From assembly GCF_932294415.1 (NCBI RefSeq), contig NC_065537.1:62324290-62388289 (forward strand): a DNA stretch of 64,000 nucleotides, read 5' to 3'. Positions 54,465 to 64,000 of the stretch are shown here, piece by piece. The translations under genes were made by a program, and so were the position numbers. Below the pieces are notes generated by a model. That model had not been told where the DNA came from and searched no databases. It saw only the letters and a program-made list of their open reading frames with translations. Origin of the DNA: Quercus robur. Its lineage: Eukaryota > Streptophyta > Magnoliopsida > Fagales > Fagaceae. Position 1 is the first letter of the stretch; each line of letters opens with the position of its first letter.

Positions 54465-57400
54465 TTACCCTCTTGTGAACACATTAGCATCGGAGGTTGG
54501 TGGTGCACTATGTATTGTTAGCTCAACATTGGAGGTTGGTGGTCCAGCAATTGGGTTGTTTGCATTACCCTTCTTGGTAGCCTGCAAACAGCCAAATCAT
54601 AAGCAATCAACACACAGACCAAATAACCATCATTAAGCAAGCCATATAGTAAGTAATCAACACACAAATCAAATTTACCTTCCTAGTGGTCATTCTGGCT
54701 TGGTTTGTATTCCCAGGTAGGGAGGAGTTCCCTCCTACTTCTCCCTTGCAACTTTTCCTATTGTGCCCTAACTTCCCACATGCCTTGCACTGCTTGGAAA
54801 TGCCTATTCCTCTGTTCTTTCTGTGATTTCTAGGTTCATCAAGCTCCTGAGCCCTCTTCTTCTTAGGCCTGCCAGGAGGTCTTCTTTTGATAGGAGGCTA
54901 CATAGGTGGCAGGCCACCGGGTGTCCACATATTCTGGCCATTAATGGGATCTATAATGGGTTCATAGCAAGCAATGTATGTAGTCCTCTTATAACAGGAA
55001 TGGACATACTTTTTAGCATCTTCCCTGTTGAAAAACATGCAAGAAATGGCACGGGCACATGGTATGCTAGTTATGTCCCACTTCCTACCAGCTACAACTA
55101 CACTTAGATTCAGCCAAATCCACAGTGAAACTTTCCAGGCCATTCTTCACTTCAAACTTGCTATGACCAACACAACATGCTAGCCACCTGCTGTAGGCCA
55201 TCTTCTCCTTATACAGTCTTTTCTTTATCTTAGGACACAAGTCTGATTCTACCTTCAAAATCATATCCCTGTTTGCTTGAAATCTAGTCATTAAATACAA
55301 CCTAATGCACTCAAGTTGCAACCACATAAAGAGAAAGGGGGAATTTATCACAAATCACATTTATGCACATTTAAAGCACATTTAGAAATCACGAAGCACA
55401 CTTCACCACATTTAGAAATCACAAAGCACATTTCAGCACATTTATATAAAGTATATTTATAAATCACAAATTATGATCAAACTGTATAGATGGCCTACCA
55501 TGATGATTATAGGTTTATTCCTAAATTTAACTATCCTATTGTTGAAGTTTTCACACATGTTGTTCAGGATTGTGTCACTCTGACCATCACTTTTGAACAT
55601 ATGCCTAGCCCAAATAATTGTTGAGTAAGACTACAACCACTTGTATGCATCTTCATCAACTTCCTTCAGTTCATTCATTGCCCTCTCATGTTCTTGTTGA
55701 TAAGTAGCTTTGGCTGCTTTCCAAAAGAGGTCTCAATAAGTACACCAGGGTGATTCTTCCTCAAATTATTGTATAGATACCTGCAGCAAATTCTATGCTC
55801 CGTATTGTGGCTAATTGTCAACAAAGGTCTACACCAATCCCTACAAAGAACAAACATTTATTACATATCTGCTAAAGCTTCAAACCACCAACATTAAATA
55901 TCAAATGCATGTAAAAGGGCAGTACACACCTTCTATTGATCAGATATGAATACCCATCTCTGGCCATCCCCTATGTCAGCAAATAATATATTCAAAAACC
56001 AAGTCCATGAGTCCTTGGTTTCAACAAGTCCATGAGTCCTTGGTTTTAGCCTCAACAACTGCATAGGCAAAGGGGAAGTATTCATCATTGGGATCTCTGC
56101 CAACAACACACATCAACTAGCCACCTGTCTTGGTCTTCAAATGGCATGCATCTAATTCATTGATTGGCCTGCATCCAACCAAGAAGCCCTTCTTGCAACC
56201 ATCTAGATAGATGTACAATCTTTCAAAATATGGTAGCCCAACTACCAAGCCCTATTCAGCTACCAAATCACCATCATTGAAGGTATGCACCTTCATCAGC
56301 ACTGTGCTCCTAGGGCTGCACCTCCTCACCTCTTCACAATACTCCTAAAGTTGGTTGAACTGTGCTATGTGACCCCCATCAACAACATCTTGAGCCTTCT
56401 CTCTAGCCCTACTTGCTTTGCCTGTACTTATATTCGCCGCAAAATTCTCATGCACAGCATCCTAAATATCTTTGAGCTTTATGTCTGGCTATCTCCTAAC
56501 CTTCTTCACTAACTTCTTCCCAATGTATGATGTTGTGCACCTTGGATTTTTATAACTCCTGGTGCATATGTGTTCCATGTTGAGCGTTTTCAATTTGTAG
56601 CTCTTCTTCCTTAACACCTTTATAAGGTAGGTAACAAACTTGCACCCTGGCTAGCATCTAGCTCTTACCCTTACCAAATCATTTTTCACAAACCTTATAC
56701 CCCAACCTCCATGGACTGCATAATCAGTTATAGCCTCTTTAAATTGCTTAGGTGAGATAAACAGCATATCCTTCTCAAACCTAATATGCTCAACTTTGAC
56801 TACTGGCTTGAATATTGGAAATCTGCTCCTCTTAATAGAGTTGTCTACCTCAACAGTAGGGTTGTCATCATCACTTAAAGCATCACCATGATCACTGTTA
56901 GATGGTGATTCATCAAGACTTAACAGCTCCTCACTCTCATAACCAGAATTTATTATACCAGTACCCATTTGGCCTAGTTCAACCTCAACCTTATCAGCTT
57001 CATTATCCCAACTATCAGTACTTTCTTCACCAATATTCATTGGTTGCATTTAGGGGTGTGCATAGGTCGGGTTGAGGGGATTTTTTGACCCAACCCACCA
57101 TGGTGGGTCACAAAAAATTCAACCCAACCCAACCCATCACATAAATCCAACCCAACCCAACCCAACCCACATGGGTCAGGTTGGGTCGGGTTGAACCCAT
57201 GGGTTTGACAATTTTTTATCATTATTATTATTATTAAATTGAGTAAAAAAAATATTAATATTAATATATTAAAAAAACCTAAAGATTAGTATCAATGTAA
57301 CTTCTTAAAGGCTCAACACTAATGACTAAACAACAATAGTAATTTATTAGGATTTGTGTGAACTAATTGGCTTTTATATAGGATAGGAAGAATTGGTTAT

Positions 57401-57511
57401 TTAAAAAAATTTATTAATTATATAATATATTTTTTATATATATTAAATTAGTATTAGTAGGAGGAATTGAGGAAATGTTGCTCTACAGTTGGTTTTTAAA
57501 AAAATTATTAA

Positions 57512-57547
<36 letters not shown>

Positions 57548-58643
57548 TGCCCTACAATTGATTTATAAAAAAAAAATTATTAAATATAAAATATATATTA
57601 AATATGGTGGGTCGGGTCAGGTTTGGCGGGTTTGTAATTTTATGATCCAAACCCAACCCGACCCGCTATAAATTTTTTTTTTTGTAACCCAACCCAACCC
57701 ACCAAGCCTTAAAAACCGACCTAATCCGGTGGGTCGGGTCGGGTCGGGTTTGGCGGGTCGGTGGGTTTTCTGCACACCCCTAGTTGCATTTATGGTTCAT
57801 CCTCTAGGTCACTTCCCTCAGTCTCATTACTCTCCTCTCTTTGTTCATCAATTGGATCCTGTTGTTGGTCCTCAGCCACTAGTTCTTTGTCAGGCCTCCT
57901 AGCATAAACCTGTTTAGCATCTACCTCATTTGGTACACCATGGTCAGCATCTACCTCATTATCATGGCCTCAAAACTGTGAAAAATCAGGTTTGTAATCA
58001 TCACTAGCATTTCCACCAAAATTTGAAAAATCATCTTTGTACTCACCATCAACATGTCCATCAAACTGTGAAAAATCATCTCTGCAGTCATCATTACCAT
58101 GTCCATACTCATAATCATTATCATTATCATTATCATCTTCATACTTTGCATGACCATAATAATGATCACTCTCACTCTCACTCTCACTCTCACTACTAAC
58201 ACAATAAACCACATCTTCATTTTGTTGATCATCACCAACAACCTTTAAGGCTTGAGCATCTACACCTTCTGGTTCCTCATCAGGTTGTGTAACATCTAAG
58301 GGTTCAAAATCCTCCACTGGTAACTCAAGTGGCTCATCCACTAGAGGTTCAACAAACACGTGAATCTCTTTATAACCCTTCACCAAGTCTGTCATGAACA
58401 CGACAACACCATCATCAACTACCTAGTGGAAATTTGCATGCTTTGGGTTCACATCAGGCATCTTAAACCAAAGCCTATCAACTACATTGTATCCAAAGTC
58501 CCTATAGATACTCTCAATTCTACTTTTGACCACCTATCTGGGTCACAATTTTCTACTTGATCTACTGTCCCTCCCATATACTTTTGAGGGTCCCAAATGA
58601 AATGCCCACCATGGTGGACATGTAATGTAAAAAACTCATCCAT
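54465..58643 (-). pseudogene. MURA-type MULE transposase, broken
   Basis: Probable start ATG at 58643, with a PB1-like N-terminus (FFTLHVHHGGHFIWDPQKY). A frameshift follows after about 42 codons and a TAG near 58422. A long acidic linker (58401-57970, Ser-Glu and Asp-Asn repeats) comes next, then the hAT insertion. The MuDR DNA-binding region is at 57042-56650 (ISPKQFKEAITDYAVHGGWG). The DDE transposase domain is at about 56260-55680 (ELDACHLKTKTGG, GRDPNDEYFPFAYAVVE, DSWTWFLNILFADIG), with a 25-bp duplication at 56000-56049 shifting the frame. The SWIM finger at 55100-55030 has CAR where the family has CXH. An AT-hook-like RRPPGRPKKKR and a CCHC knuckle CKACGKLGHNRKSC lie at about 54890-54750. 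A last exon ends at the TAA near 54465. Many stops; not functional. Confidence 0.88.
57051..57782. mobile_element. Non-autonomous hAT-like element nested in the MULE
   Basis: 732 bp with perfect 12-bp inverted ends TAGGGGTGTGCA / TGCACACCCCTA and a perfect 8-bp target duplication GTTGCATT (57043-57050 and 57783-57790). The interior has many GGGTCGGGTT / AACCCAACCC words near both ends and a TA microsatellite at about 57519-57545. No transposase. It interrupts the transposase reading frame and so landed after the MULE. Confidence 0.92.
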
Positions 58644-59224
58644 CCTGCATGCAATTTACAGTGAAAATAGATATTCACTTCTGAAATTAAAAATATTTTT
58701 TTAGTCTAATAAAGTAATAAACAAATAAAAATCAACCACAAAAAACAGCATCATAGGAATACATGGACCCGAGCATTTTTCAAAAAGGAACACACAATAC
58801 AAACAAACAATACAAATACCAACAAAAATATTTTATTTTTTATCACAGTCAACGTTGTGATCCCTAAAAAAGGTGTCCACTACACAAAGCTATAAATATA
58901 GAGAGGCAGAGAGAGAGAAAGAGAACATACCTTTACAATCTAGCTTTCACAATCACAGAGCGTCTTCTTTAGGTTTCTAATGATAAATTGGGTATGGTGT
59001 GTGTCGAATGGTTTTTCAGACGATCATTTTTAGCTCTCAGTGGGTATGGTGTGTGATTGTTAAGCGAGTGAGAGCAAGTGAGAAAGGATTTTCAGAAATT
59101 TGGATTTCTAAAAGGCTGATTTAGGGTTTTTCGAAGCTTTCACACGCATGGGTGGTTAAAAACGAAGTCCCGTGAGAGTCACGTGACTTCTTAATGGCAA
59201 GAAGCTGCCACTTGGAGCAACAGT

Positions 59225-59417
59225 TGACACATTGCAATAAAGAAAACAATATTTCATTTCATCGTCTGCCACCTAGGAAAATTCCGTCTTTAAGGTAACA
59301 GTAGGGATCACAACGAAACACGTTTTCCAGAATAGGGACTAAAAGCGGTAAAAATAAAAAGTAGAGACCAAAATGGGAATAAGCTGAAAAAGTAGGGACG
59401 AAAATAGTATTTTCGCC
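59225..59417 (-). repeat. Right terminal inverted repeat of the MULE
   Basis: Inverse partner of 52524-52716; followed directly by TTTTATTTA. Confidence 0.88.
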
Positions 59418-59439
59418 TTTTATTTATAAACAATATATT

Positions 59440-60590
59440 AGGTAAACTACATATTTGATCTCTAACCTTTACACCATATGTCAATTTGGTCCCTAATGTT
59501 TCACTTGTAACAGTTTAGTCCATCTTTTGGTATTGTGTCAAAATAGTCTCTGCCGTTAAGTGATGGATGAAAAATAATGACGTTGTTAACGCCTAAAATA
59601 AAAAATTTATTTTTTATGCCACGTGGATGCGAAATGTACTAATATGATTAAAAATCCAATTAGTCAACACCCCCTCATCCAATGGCTAACAAAAACCTAA
59701 GAATTCGTCTCTTTCTCCATTAACACTCTTCTTTGTGTAAGCTTAAATCTACAATGGTAGCAGGGCAACAGCGAAGGCCTACCTAAATACAACTATTTTA
59801 GTCCCTCTTCTTCCCAACACTCATCACTCTGCCTTGCTTTACATCCATCCATATCTTTCCCTGCTTCTACTAAGGTGTTTCATTTTCTTTGAGGCATTTG
59901 GTCAAGCATATAGCAAACACAGACAGCATTAATAATTAGTTAACCATGGCCACGAGCATATACCACACACAAATAACAATAACGCAACTCTCTCTGCCTT
60001 TGGGTTTTCACCTACAATCTCCAATTATTATTCTCAATGCTTCTTAGTTAGTAGTTGTTGGTTGAAATTGTAATTGAAGTTGTTGATCTAATCATGTGGT
60101 TGCTAGCGTCGCCGCCCTTAAGTTGAAATTGCAGCATTCTTTCTTTATTAATAATTCAGATTTTCTTTGTTTTGGTAAGCTGAGAGAAAGGAGATAGTAT
60201 TAGTAGTTACTTTCATAAATTGAGATTGGTCTTTTGAATTTTGATTTCGCATTCTAAACTGAACCTTAGACACAAATATAAATGACTTAATGAAGTTTAC
60301 GATCGGGTGGAGCTGGACATTGTTCTATCTCTCTCTCTCTCTCTCTCTAGAGTTGAAATCAGAAAATAGGTTTTTTTTTTCTATGTCAATACACTTAGCA
60401 TCCCATGTGGCATAATTTTTTTTTTCTTTTTTTTTAGTTAGCTACGTCAACATTTTCCATTTATTACTTAATGGCAAAGACTATTTTCATACAATAACAA
60501 AATATTGGAGACTAAAATGACAAAAATGAAACATTAGGGACTAAATTGACATATGATGCAAAGGTTAAGGACTAAATATATAATTTACCC
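59440..60590. mobile_element. Second MULE, non-autonomous, long inverted repeats
   Basis: 1151 bp. Inverted repeats of about 205 bp (59440-59647 and 60383-60590) start AGGTAAACTACATATTTGAT / GGGTAAATTATATATTTAGT. Perfect 9-bp target duplication CAATATATT (59431-59439 and 60591-60599). Only 22 bp separate it from the first MULE. The unique middle (about 59650-60380) has no transposase and no clear gene; it includes a TC microsatellite at 60331-60349. Captured host sequence is possible but not shown. Confidence 0.9.
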
Positions 60591-60599
60591 CAATATATT

Positions 60600-60900
60600 T
60601 CTATTTGAAGGAAAATTAAATTCAATATAAATGTGTTTTCGAATATAAATATGAGCTGCATGCATCTAAAGAACTTAACAAAGCTCCGTTTGTTTCGAAA
60701 TAATATTTTTTCTGAAAAATATTTTTTTCATTTGGAGGTGATCATTTGAATATAAAATATGGTCAAATTAAACTTATAAAATATTTTTTGTTTACAGTAA
60801 AATTTTTTATAAAAAGTTGTAAAACGATTTACTTTTTAAAACTTGAAACACACTGAAAATATTGTGAATAAGAATTTGGTTGAAAACACAAGTGGCATAA
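60600..60900. other. AT-rich DNA with a truncated MITE-like segment
   Basis: From about 60683 the sequence GCTCCGTTTGTTTCGAAAT resembles the start of TTTGTTTCG-type MITEs, but the other terminus is not seen before the LINE fragment at 60901. No gene. Confidence 0.4.
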
Positions 60901-61437
60901 TTTTTTTTGTTTTTTTTTGAGAAAACCGACCAAATCAAATATATTAAATCAACAGATGAAGTCTGTTGAAATCAAAAAAAAAAAAAAAACAGATGAAGTC
61001 TGTCATGAGAAACAAAGGGAGAGACATTCTCAGAGATGTCCTCAATACAAACCAAAGGCGCAAACAAAAATTTAGAGTTTTTAGCTAACTTGGCAGCAAC
61101 TCTATTACAATCTCTACGGACATGAGAGAAAAAACAAGTTCAAAACTTAGAGGCAGCAGCGCAAGAGTCGTCCACCAGATGGCCAAAATGAGAAAAACAG
61201 ATGCCATCCGAGTGATTGGGGCAAGAAAAAACAGCTGGTTTAACCATGGAGTCAACAGCCAAGTGAAATTCATGCAGTCTTGCAACAGAATCAGAGCAAA
61301 TTTGGGAGTAAGGGAGAGAAACTTGCTTCAAACAGACGGCATTACACTTAAACCATATAACCCAGCAAACCATGGCAAAGCAATCAACAATAGTAGAGTC
61401 TAATTGCCCCAACTGCCTATTCAAATGGCAGAGGTTA
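60901..61437 (-). mobile_element. LINE 3' fragment inserted in an F-box pseudogene
   Basis: The T run at 60901-60918 is the minus-strand A tail. The minus strand reads the LINE linker and RNase H text (IVDCFAMVCWVIWFKCNAV, HLVDDSCAAASKF, then FSHVRRDCNRVAAKLA in the next frame), ending in a 3' UTR. The 5' edge is at about 61437, where F-box coding changes abruptly to LINE coding. An internal 18-bp repeat AACAGATGAAGTCTGT flanks an A run at 60951-61003. No clear target duplication. Confidence 0.75.
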
Positions 61438-62173
61438 ATTTTAATAAGTTTTGTCCATGACTCCATGACACCAAATTCGAGCAAAACCCATATATCTAAA
61501 AAAAATCACCCTCCTATGCATAAGGGATATCTGTGTTGTCCTCTGAATAAGGGTAACGGCTATTTATGCCCTGGGAAATTAATCTCGTCTCCAAAAGGGT
61601 TAACCAGCACCGCAAAAAGACTTGTTCAACACTGAGTTGGCTGAAACACGGGTAAGCAGAAAGGTCCAGGAGCGTCATCAGTATGAAAACCTCCTTGCTG
61701 AAGTCGAAAGCAACAATACTCTCAACGCCCGCATCGATTGTCCACCAGAAAAAGAATCCACCCATATACACTGTGTTCCAAAAATCAGGACAAAAAGAGT
61801 GGGGAAAGCCCTCTACAATCTTCAAGCAGTCTCCACGAACCAGTACTTTGGTATACACTTCTGCTTTGAGGTTTTCATTGTACATAACATTCAGAAGCCT
61901 GAGGACCTTGAAGTCGTTGGATATTGGGTCAAAGATGACCCCAACACTATAAGGCTCGACATTGAACTTTTCACGAGGGGTAACAGGAGGAAGAGGCTTG
62001 AGTCCTAATGATGACAATGACGTGGTGGTGGGGTTCCATAGGTAGATGTCGCCATGTTGGGAACGGTAGTAGAGACAGATGAGACCATGATAGGAAGCAA
62101 CTATGTCAAGATCGTATTGGTAAAATTTAGGATCAGAAAGTGGTGAGAGATCAAGCGGGATTTGGTTTAGCAT
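61438..62173 (-). pseudogene. F-box gene relic (FBA part only)
   Basis: The minus strand retains LDIVASYHGLICLYYRSQ, DIYLWNPTTTS, VGVIFDPISNDFKVLRLL, EVYTKVLVRGDC, GGFFFWWTID, SIVAFDFSKEVFILMTLLD and, in another frame, IWVLLEFGVMESWTKLIKI, all close to the gene at 51205-52428. The F-box itself is absent: coding homology stops at about 62173. The frame is broken after about 61600, and the C-terminal end is replaced by a LINE fragment at 61437. It cannot function as an SCF adaptor. Confidence 0.85.
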
Positions 62174-62189
62174 TACTGGAAATCGTACC

Positions 62190-62845
62190 AGTGAAATATA
62201 CCCATTGCTGGAAATCAGGATTATTTTAGATGAAATTAAAGTGTTTGGCTACAAACTTCTTCCTAGTGTATATGTGAATCAGAAAATTCAGCTAGTGGAG
62301 ACCCAAATCATCCCTCCACTAATCAGAGGCCAACATTTCAAAGTGAAATTCGGTTAAAGTAATCCCCACAAAATACAAAAATAATAAAGCTCCTCCCTCA
62401 GTCTGTATTTCTCACTGTATTTGTTTATCTAGCTTATATAGTCTTGTACCCTTGAAAGTTGAAACAACTGGGGACACAGCACCAAACTAGTAACCTGTCT
62501 CTAAGTAGCTAACCAGAAAACATTCATACAAATATACAGCAAACACCATATACTAAGCTAATATTATACTTCTGTGACAGTGAGCACTTAAATATTTCAC
62601 CTGAATCAAAATATAATTTCACCATGTTGACGTCCATAACACTCCTTGCACACCTGTTGAACCAAAGATATGCAGGGTAAGTAGAGATCATCTTGAAAAA
62701 AAAATAATGCCTATGTCCAATGATAGCAAGTGTGGAAAAAAAAAAACATTTATGATGCTTGTTTCAGGTAAATGGAAATGAAAATTCCCAAGAGAGATTC
62801 TTTTCCACTCCGAAGATGTAGCAGTGAATACAGTGTTTTTCTTTT
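62190..62845. repeat. Duplicated F-box-locus segment, contiguous copy
   Basis: Its first part (62193-62460) aligns with 32420-32600 and its second part (62464-62845) with 40140-40520, so the other copy was split by about 7.5 kb that includes the LARD element. Confidence 0.7.
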
Positions 62846-64000
62846 TATTGGTTTTACATTTACATGATCAGGGGTGGAACTAAAACTTTAAGAATGAGGG
62901 GGCCAAAGTAATAACAAATTTAAAAATTTATCCATAATAGCAGGTTCTGTATCTAGAACTATTCTGTAATAGCTTGTCACTAGAAACTGAAGATAAAACA
63001 AAACAAGATCATCATGTATAAATACGAAGTTTGAAGGAGCATATCTATTTTTAGATATCGTAATGTTTTTATGCCACTTGATCATGTCTTTGTGAATTGA
63101 GAGACCACCTTAGAAGAGAATTCTAGTTCCTTATTCCCTTAAATATAAAATAAAAAGTTGTTCTATTAAGAAGGTTTATGTGGAGATGAAATTCTAAAAT
63201 CTAGAAGATTGAAAAATTTTGAAACAGAAGAAGTAAGGATACTACTAAAAGAAAATATCAACTCATAAAATGATATACTAGAATAAAGATTTGGGCTAAA
63301 CATAAAAATCTCAACACTATTGGCTTAATTCCTAAAACTAGACAAAAAATAAATAATAAAATAAATAAATAAATAATAATAATTCTATGGAATTATCTTC
63401 TTCAGGATAAGTGAATAACTGTTTCTTCCTAAAACTTGTTTTTCAACTCTTGCATTTTTCACCTACTCCGTCACCTCCAAAGATTTCATATTTTCACTCC
63501 CATTACAGTTTAACAATAAATTGAATATCCAACTTGAGTTCCAGAAACAAGGCAGGAATTAATTATAAAGTCCTACTGCAGATATTATAATAAAGCAGAG
63601 AAACAGCTTTTACATCCAATAGGAATAACAAGTTATGCCAACAGAAACAACTATGTTCAAAATATTGCAGAGATAATGATTCATGATATCAAGTTTCAAA
63701 AGTTATACATATTATAAGAGCTTCATGAAACATTTTTGCCATTCTCAATGATATAACATACAGTACAAAATTTTAGTTTAAAACATAGAAATTAAGATGG
63801 AGCTCCACAATTAACAATCACTATAAGTTTCCCTTAATGTCAATGACTAATCTAATCATACTTATTTGGCTGTTTGGCTAATCTACAGATAGCCCAACTT
63901 TTCAAGGTACAGTTTATTTTACCAAACTTGTTTTTAAAGCAAGATAAGCTAACAAAAACTAGCTCATTCAAATGCACATTAATGCCTAAAGGTTCTGTTG
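62846..64000. other. Intergenic DNA, no gene recognised
   Basis: AT-rich. A CAGGGGTGGAACT-like phrase at 62869 resembles a hAT terminus but has no partner in the window. AATAA repeats lie at about 63346-63385. Confidence 0.5.

Larger units (their letters stand above)
52524..59417. mobile_element. Mutator-like element (MULE), 6.9 kb, with two genes
   Basis: Terminal inverted repeats of about 193 bp (52524-52716 and 59225-59417) start GGCGGAAATATTATTTTCG / GGCGAAAATACTATTTTCG. They are flanked by a perfect 9-bp target duplication TTTTATTTA (52515-52523 and 59418-59426), the diagnostic length for Mutator elements. Inside, a MURA-type transposase gene runs on the minus strand and a GRF zinc-finger gene on the plus strand, tail to tail. 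The transposase is broken, so the copy is not autonomous now. A separate hAT-like element (57051-57782) is nested in it. Confidence 0.95.

Noticed and set aside
57951..58241. 96-codon minus-strand frame full of Met, Ile and Val
   Set aside because: Shadow of the acidic Ser-Glu/Asp-Asn linker of the transposase in another frame.
62869..62920. CAGGGGTGGAACT as a hAT terminus
   Set aside because: No partner terminus or 8-bp duplication was found in the window.
1..64000. tRNA, rRNA, CRISPR or organelle-derived segments
   Set aside because: None was recognised on either strand; tRNA-like matches are only the retroelement primer sites.

Overview
The window is nuclear DNA of a flowering plant. It is AT-rich and intergenic-heavy, with F-box genes carrying the plant FBA-type C-terminal domain, an RPW8-type resistance-gene fragment, a plant GPI-anchored lipid-transfer-protein relic and a typical angiosperm mix of transposons. 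The small elements beginning GGGTCCNTTTGGAT and the retroelement types resemble those of woody eudicots such as oaks and chestnuts; that placement is inference from memory. No bacterial, organellar, CRISPR, rRNA or tRNA features were seen.

Layout. 1-2.2 kb: a possible LTR end and one end of a CACTA transposon. 2.9-8.0 kb: a decayed chromodomain Ty3/gypsy element (target duplication CTAAC). 8.5-9.7 kb: a frameshifted F-box gene. 12.7-13.9 kb: an intact F-box gene. 14.3-18.8 kb: a LINE with a 14-bp target duplication. 18.9-19.7 kb: a non-autonomous hAT element. 20.2-25.8 kb: an RPW8-domain gene fragment split by a young Ty1/copia element with identical LTRs, an open 1527-codon gag-pol frame and target duplication GGTTC. 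27.4-32.4 kb: a second LINE. 33.3-37.9 kb: a non-coding LTR element (LARD-type, target duplication ATTTC) holding fifteen 81-bp repeats without a single indel. 37.9-40.2 kb: AT-rich DNA with a Helitron candidate. 40.1-40.9 kb: an F-box remnant beside a LINE scrap. 41.2-42.0 kb: a lipid-transfer-protein pseudogene. 42-50.6 kb: mostly decayed duplicated flanks of F-box genes plus small transposons. 50.65-52.4 kb: an intact F-box gene with a LINE fragment just downstream. 52.5-59.4 kb: a 6.9-kb Mutator-like element (TSD TTTTATTTA) with a broken MURA-type transposase, a nested hAT element and an apparently intact two-exon GRF zinc-finger/membrane gene. 59.4-60.6 kb: a second, non-autonomous MULE (TSD CAATATATT). 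60.9-62.2 kb: an F-box pseudogene cut by a LINE fragment. 62.2-64 kb: duplicated flank and unassigned DNA.

How it fits together. The host backbone is a birth-and-death cluster of F-box genes, all on the minus strand, made by segmental duplication; long 3' flanks are still alignable between copies. Two members look functional, one has a single frameshift, and two are wrecks. Nearly everything else is transposon, and several insertions lie next to the surviving F-box genes: a LINE about 380 bp upstream of one, a MULE 96 bp upstream of the other, and a LINE fragment 94 bp past its stop codon. No clearly novel multi-gene system was found. The observations most worth a second look are the intact GRF-membrane gene facing the transposase inside the MULE, the copia element whose polyprotein runs into its own LTR, the indel-free 81-bp array, and a series of 17-27-bp orphan LINE tails with perfect or near-perfect target duplications.
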